A stretch of DNA of 14,758 bases from a bacterium UBP18_UBA7526. GTDB lineage: Bacteria; UBP18; UBA7526. The notes beneath the pieces are model-generated. The model did no database searches. It saw only the letters and a list, made by a program, of their open reading frames with translations, and had not been told where the DNA came from. Position 1 is the stretch's first letter; each line of letters starts with the position of its first letter. Made by a program: the position numbers and the translations under genes. The stretch spans positions 1,133 through 15,890 of the forward strand of contig DLMW01000003.1 of assembly GCA_002478245.1 (NCBI GenBank), read 5' to 3'. Shown in pieces: positions 13,008-14,758 of this stretch.

Positions 13008-13379
13008 ATGAACAAATTGAGAATCTTAATCACGGGATTGATAGTGGGGATGACCATAGCAGGAAGTGCCTGCTCCGGAACCCAGCCCACAGTGGTGAAG
13101 ATAGGGAACCTGAAGAAGAATCCCTCCCTCTATTTGGGTAAAATGGTAACTGTAAAAGGAGAGTATCGGGGCTGGAGGGCAGAAGGCCCGCCTCCCGTAA
13201 CTCGTAGCGACTGGGGAGTAAGGGATGGGACAGGCACAATCCATGTTACTGGGAAGCCAGCTTCTCATCTCGATCCTTATAGAGACATTGGCAGAAAAAT
13301 TACCGTAACGGGAACCTTCCATTTAAAAGATGATATCCCATACATTAAGGCAGTGAGGATTGAAATAGGGAAGGAGTGA
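13008..13379 (+). CDS. Small OB-fold-like lipoprotein
   Basis: A 123-residue protein. A signal peptide (MNKLRILITGLIVGMTIAGSAC) ends in a plausible lipobox, with Cys22 as the lipidated residue. The mature part has five-strand OB-like spacing: VVKIGNLKKNPSLYLGKMVTVKGEYRGW, TRSDWGVRDGTGTIHVTG, and GRKITVTGTFHLKDDIPYIKAVRIEI. The pattern NP-x-x-Y-x-GK-x-V-T-V-x-G is common in bacterial OB-fold or bOB lipoproteins of unknown ligand. It starts 2 bp after the barrel gene stop. No substrate can be named; it may be an outer-membrane partner of the barrel. Confidence 0.72.
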   Translation: MNKLRILITGLIVGMTIAGSACSGTQPTVVKIGNLKKNPSLYLGKMVTVKGEYRGWRAEGPPPVTRSDWGVRDGTGTIHVTGKPASHLDPYRDIGRKITVTGTFHLKDDIPYIKAVRIEIGKE

Positions 13380-13411
13380 ACCCCGCTTGCCCGGTCAATC
13401 TAATAGGGGTT
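13379..13411 (+). repeat. AACCCC / GGGGTT inverted repeat
   Basis: AACCCC (13379-13384) and GGGGTT (13406-13411) are perfect 6-bp arms 21 bp apart, starting at the lipoprotein stop codon. The reverse complement of 13399-13413 (TAAACCCCTATTAGA) matches TAAACCCCGTTAGGA near 10178-10192 at 12 of 15 positions. No T-run follows, so it is weak as an intrinsic terminator. Confidence 0.35.
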
Positions 13412-13438
13412 TAGCACTGTAGGAAATCTTACTATAAT
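13411..13438 (+). promoter_or_regulatory. Candidate sigma-70-type promoter for the peptidase gene
   Basis: A perfect -10 box TATAAT (13433-13438) has TTAGCA (13411-13416, 4 of 6 matches to TTGACA) upstream with a 16-bp spacer. Transcription would begin near 13445, giving a very short leader that still contains GAGGA (13446-13450) before ATG 13457. It fits the break in the tight gene packing at this point. Confidence 0.45.
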
Positions 13439-13456
13439 AAAAAATGAGGAAACGGA

Positions 13457-14758
13457 ATGAAACGAATGATACACATTACGGATCGCCTCAAGCGGCCTAT
13501 CCCTAAGGGGAAGAGGTATTGGATAGGAATAGTATCATTGATAATCTTAGTGGCTATCCCGGCTGTTGCTCATGGTACTTGGACATTCATGGTCTATATG
13601 GCTGGGGACAATGATTTGGAGAAATATGCCATCGATGATTTCTTAGAGATGGCCTCTGTTGTAGATAGCACTTTTGTTAACATCGTTGTTCAGTTCGATC
13701 GCATCCCTGGTTATGATAATAGACATGGGAATTGGACAGCCTGCCATCGATTTAAGATCACTCATAATATGGAGCCAACAGAGATCAATGCCATTAGTGA
13801 TTGGGGTGGGTATCCAGACCATGGTGGTGGTCGCGAAGTGAATATGGGCGATCCTGGTACCTTGAGTGATTTTGTTAACTGGGCGACTACCGAGTATCCC
13901 GCAACCTATTACGCTCTCATTCTCTGGAATCATGGCAGTGGCTGGAGGGAGACGATGAAGACTATGGGGCTGGATAGAGAAGCGATAAAGGCCGTCTGCT
14001 ATGACTTTACTTCTCCCCCTGATGTGCTCTATATGAGTGAAGTGAAGAGAGCTCTCATAAACATGCCCAATAAGCCCGACCTTATTGGTTTCGATGCCTG
14101 CCTAATGGGGATGATTGAGGTTGCCTATCATATACATAGTTATGGAAGCGTTATGGTGGGCTCGGAAGAGGTGGAGCCAGACTGCGGCTGGCCCTATGAT
14201 GATATCCTGACCGCTCTGGTCAACAACCCTGGTATGAGCGCCAGCACTTTAGGCACCCAGATAGTCAATGATTATATGGCAGATGCTGATAGTGGAAATT
14301 ATACCCAGTCAGCCGTGGATCTTTCTAAGATTAACGCCCTAGCCAGCGCTGTAGATAGTTTTGCCCAGGCGCTGGGATATGACTCAGATATAGTAAATGC
14401 CAGAACAGATGTTGAGTCCTATTATTATCCTGAGCATATCGATCTCTATCACTTTGCCTACCTCTGTCAGCAGTATAGTCCCAACTCCACTATCGATTCC
14501 CGGGCCCAGACCGTAATGGATAATGTTACCAGTGCGGTCATTGCCAACGGCCATAATAACACCTACTACCCCAACTCTCATGGGCTAGCCATCTACTTTC
14601 CAGAAAGTAAAGAAGACTATAATTCAGATTATGAGTCAGTGAGCGTTAACCCCTTCTCCAGTACCTACTGGGATGAGTTCCTGCATAACTATTATGACCG
14701 GATACCACCTCCCTTACCGCCTTCCCCCCCAGTAGAGGGAGAGAGCTCGGGTGGCAAG
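13457..14758 (+). CDS. Secreted clostripain-family (C11) cysteine peptidase (3' truncated by window)
   Basis: The frame is open from ATG 13457 to the last base (434 codons, no stop). The signal peptide is WIGIVSLIILVAIPAVAHG (about 22-40). The peptidase domain follows: TWTFMVYMAGDNDLEKYA (41-58), YYALILWNHGSGW with catalytic His159, LIGFDACLMGMIEVAY with catalytic Cys215, and VGSEEVEPDCGWPYDDIL. These are the hallmark blocks of C11/clostripain-like peptidases, which cut after Arg or Lys and often self-activate. AVCYDFTS (179-186) lies between the His and Cys blocks. The domain ends at about residue 415. A Pro-rich linker (PPPLPPSPPVEGESSGG) follows, so another domain or a sorting tail probably lies beyond the window. 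GAGGA precedes the start; ATG 13466 is an alternative. Confidence 0.93.
   Translation, partial: MKRMIHITDRLKRPIPKGKRYWIGIVSLIILVAIPAVAHGTWTFMVYMAGDNDLEKYAIDDFLEMASVVDSTFVNIVVQFDRIPGYDNRHGNWTACHRFKITHNMEPTEINAISDWGGYPDHGGGREVNMGDPGTLSDFVNWATTEYPATYYALILWNHGSGWRETMKTMGLDREAIKAVCYDFTSPPDVLYMSEVKRALINMPNKPDLIGFDACLMGMIEVAYHIHSYGSVMVGSEEVEPDCGWPYDDILTALVNNPGMSASTLGTQIVNDYMADADSGNYTQSAVDLSKINALASAVDSFAQALGYDSDIVNARTDVESYYYPEHIDLYHFAYLCQQYSPNSTIDSRAQTVMDNVTSAVIANGHNNTYYPNSHGLAIYFPESKEDYNSDYESVSVNPFSSTYWDEFLHNYYDRIPPPLPPSPPVEGESSGGK

Noticed and set aside
1..14758. tRNA or rRNA genes
   Set aside because: No cloverleaf-like or rRNA-like stretch was noticed on either strand; the gaps are short and filled with repeats.

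Overview
This window, about 14.8 kb, carries only plus-strand genes, closely packed and often overlapping. The gene content (pseudopilins, an inner-membrane assembly platform, an AMIN-domain protein, a beta-barrel outer-membrane protein and a lipoprotein) points to a diderm bacterium. Arginine is mostly AGA/AGG, Ile ATA is frequent, and short intergenic repeats and gene remnants are common. This fits an uncultivated candidate lineage (Omnitrophota- or Aerophobota-like) better than a well-studied proteobacterium, but the taxonomic guess is weak.

Region 1 (1-6269): two consecutive sets of minor pseudopilins in the order H-I-J-K. Set one is H (cut by the window start), I, J and an unusual K/PilX-like protein. 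Set two is H, I, J and a classical GspK with helix-hairpin-helix-like modules. The two K proteins share their N-terminal anchor and C-terminal strand but have different middles. The first carries a six-blade kelch-like propeller with three zinc-ribbon-like Cys clusters. Between H1 and I1 lies a decayed GIY-YIG nuclease gene whose intact C-terminal codons run in frame into the I1 pseudopilin.

Region 2 (6270-7901): an accessory island with degenerate short repeats, a hicBA toxin-antitoxin pair and a HEPN/nucleotidyltransferase pair. The same repeat of about 90-100 bp lies just upstream of each pair.

Region 3 (7898-12097): the assembly platform. It holds a PilM-PilN fusion (GspL-like layout), PilO (GspM-like), a PilP/GspC-like homology-region protein with an extra helical tail, and a TPR plus AMIN periplasmic protein. 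With region 1 the order is H-I-J-K-L-M, as in type II secretion loci, while the L-like protein is built from complete PilM and PilN parts.

Region 4 (12094-14758): a PorV/UPF0164-like outer-membrane barrel, a small OB-fold-like lipoprotein and, after a likely promoter, a secreted clostripain-family (C11) cysteine peptidase cut by the window end.

Working model (inference): a type II secretion / type IV pilus-like machine with two alternative tip complexes. One is an ordinary GspK tip. The other has a beta-propeller built directly into the K/PilX subunit, which would be a one-protein counterpart of the PilX plus PilY1 tip of type IV pili. Secretin, ATPases, platform GspF/PilC and the major pilin are not in the window.
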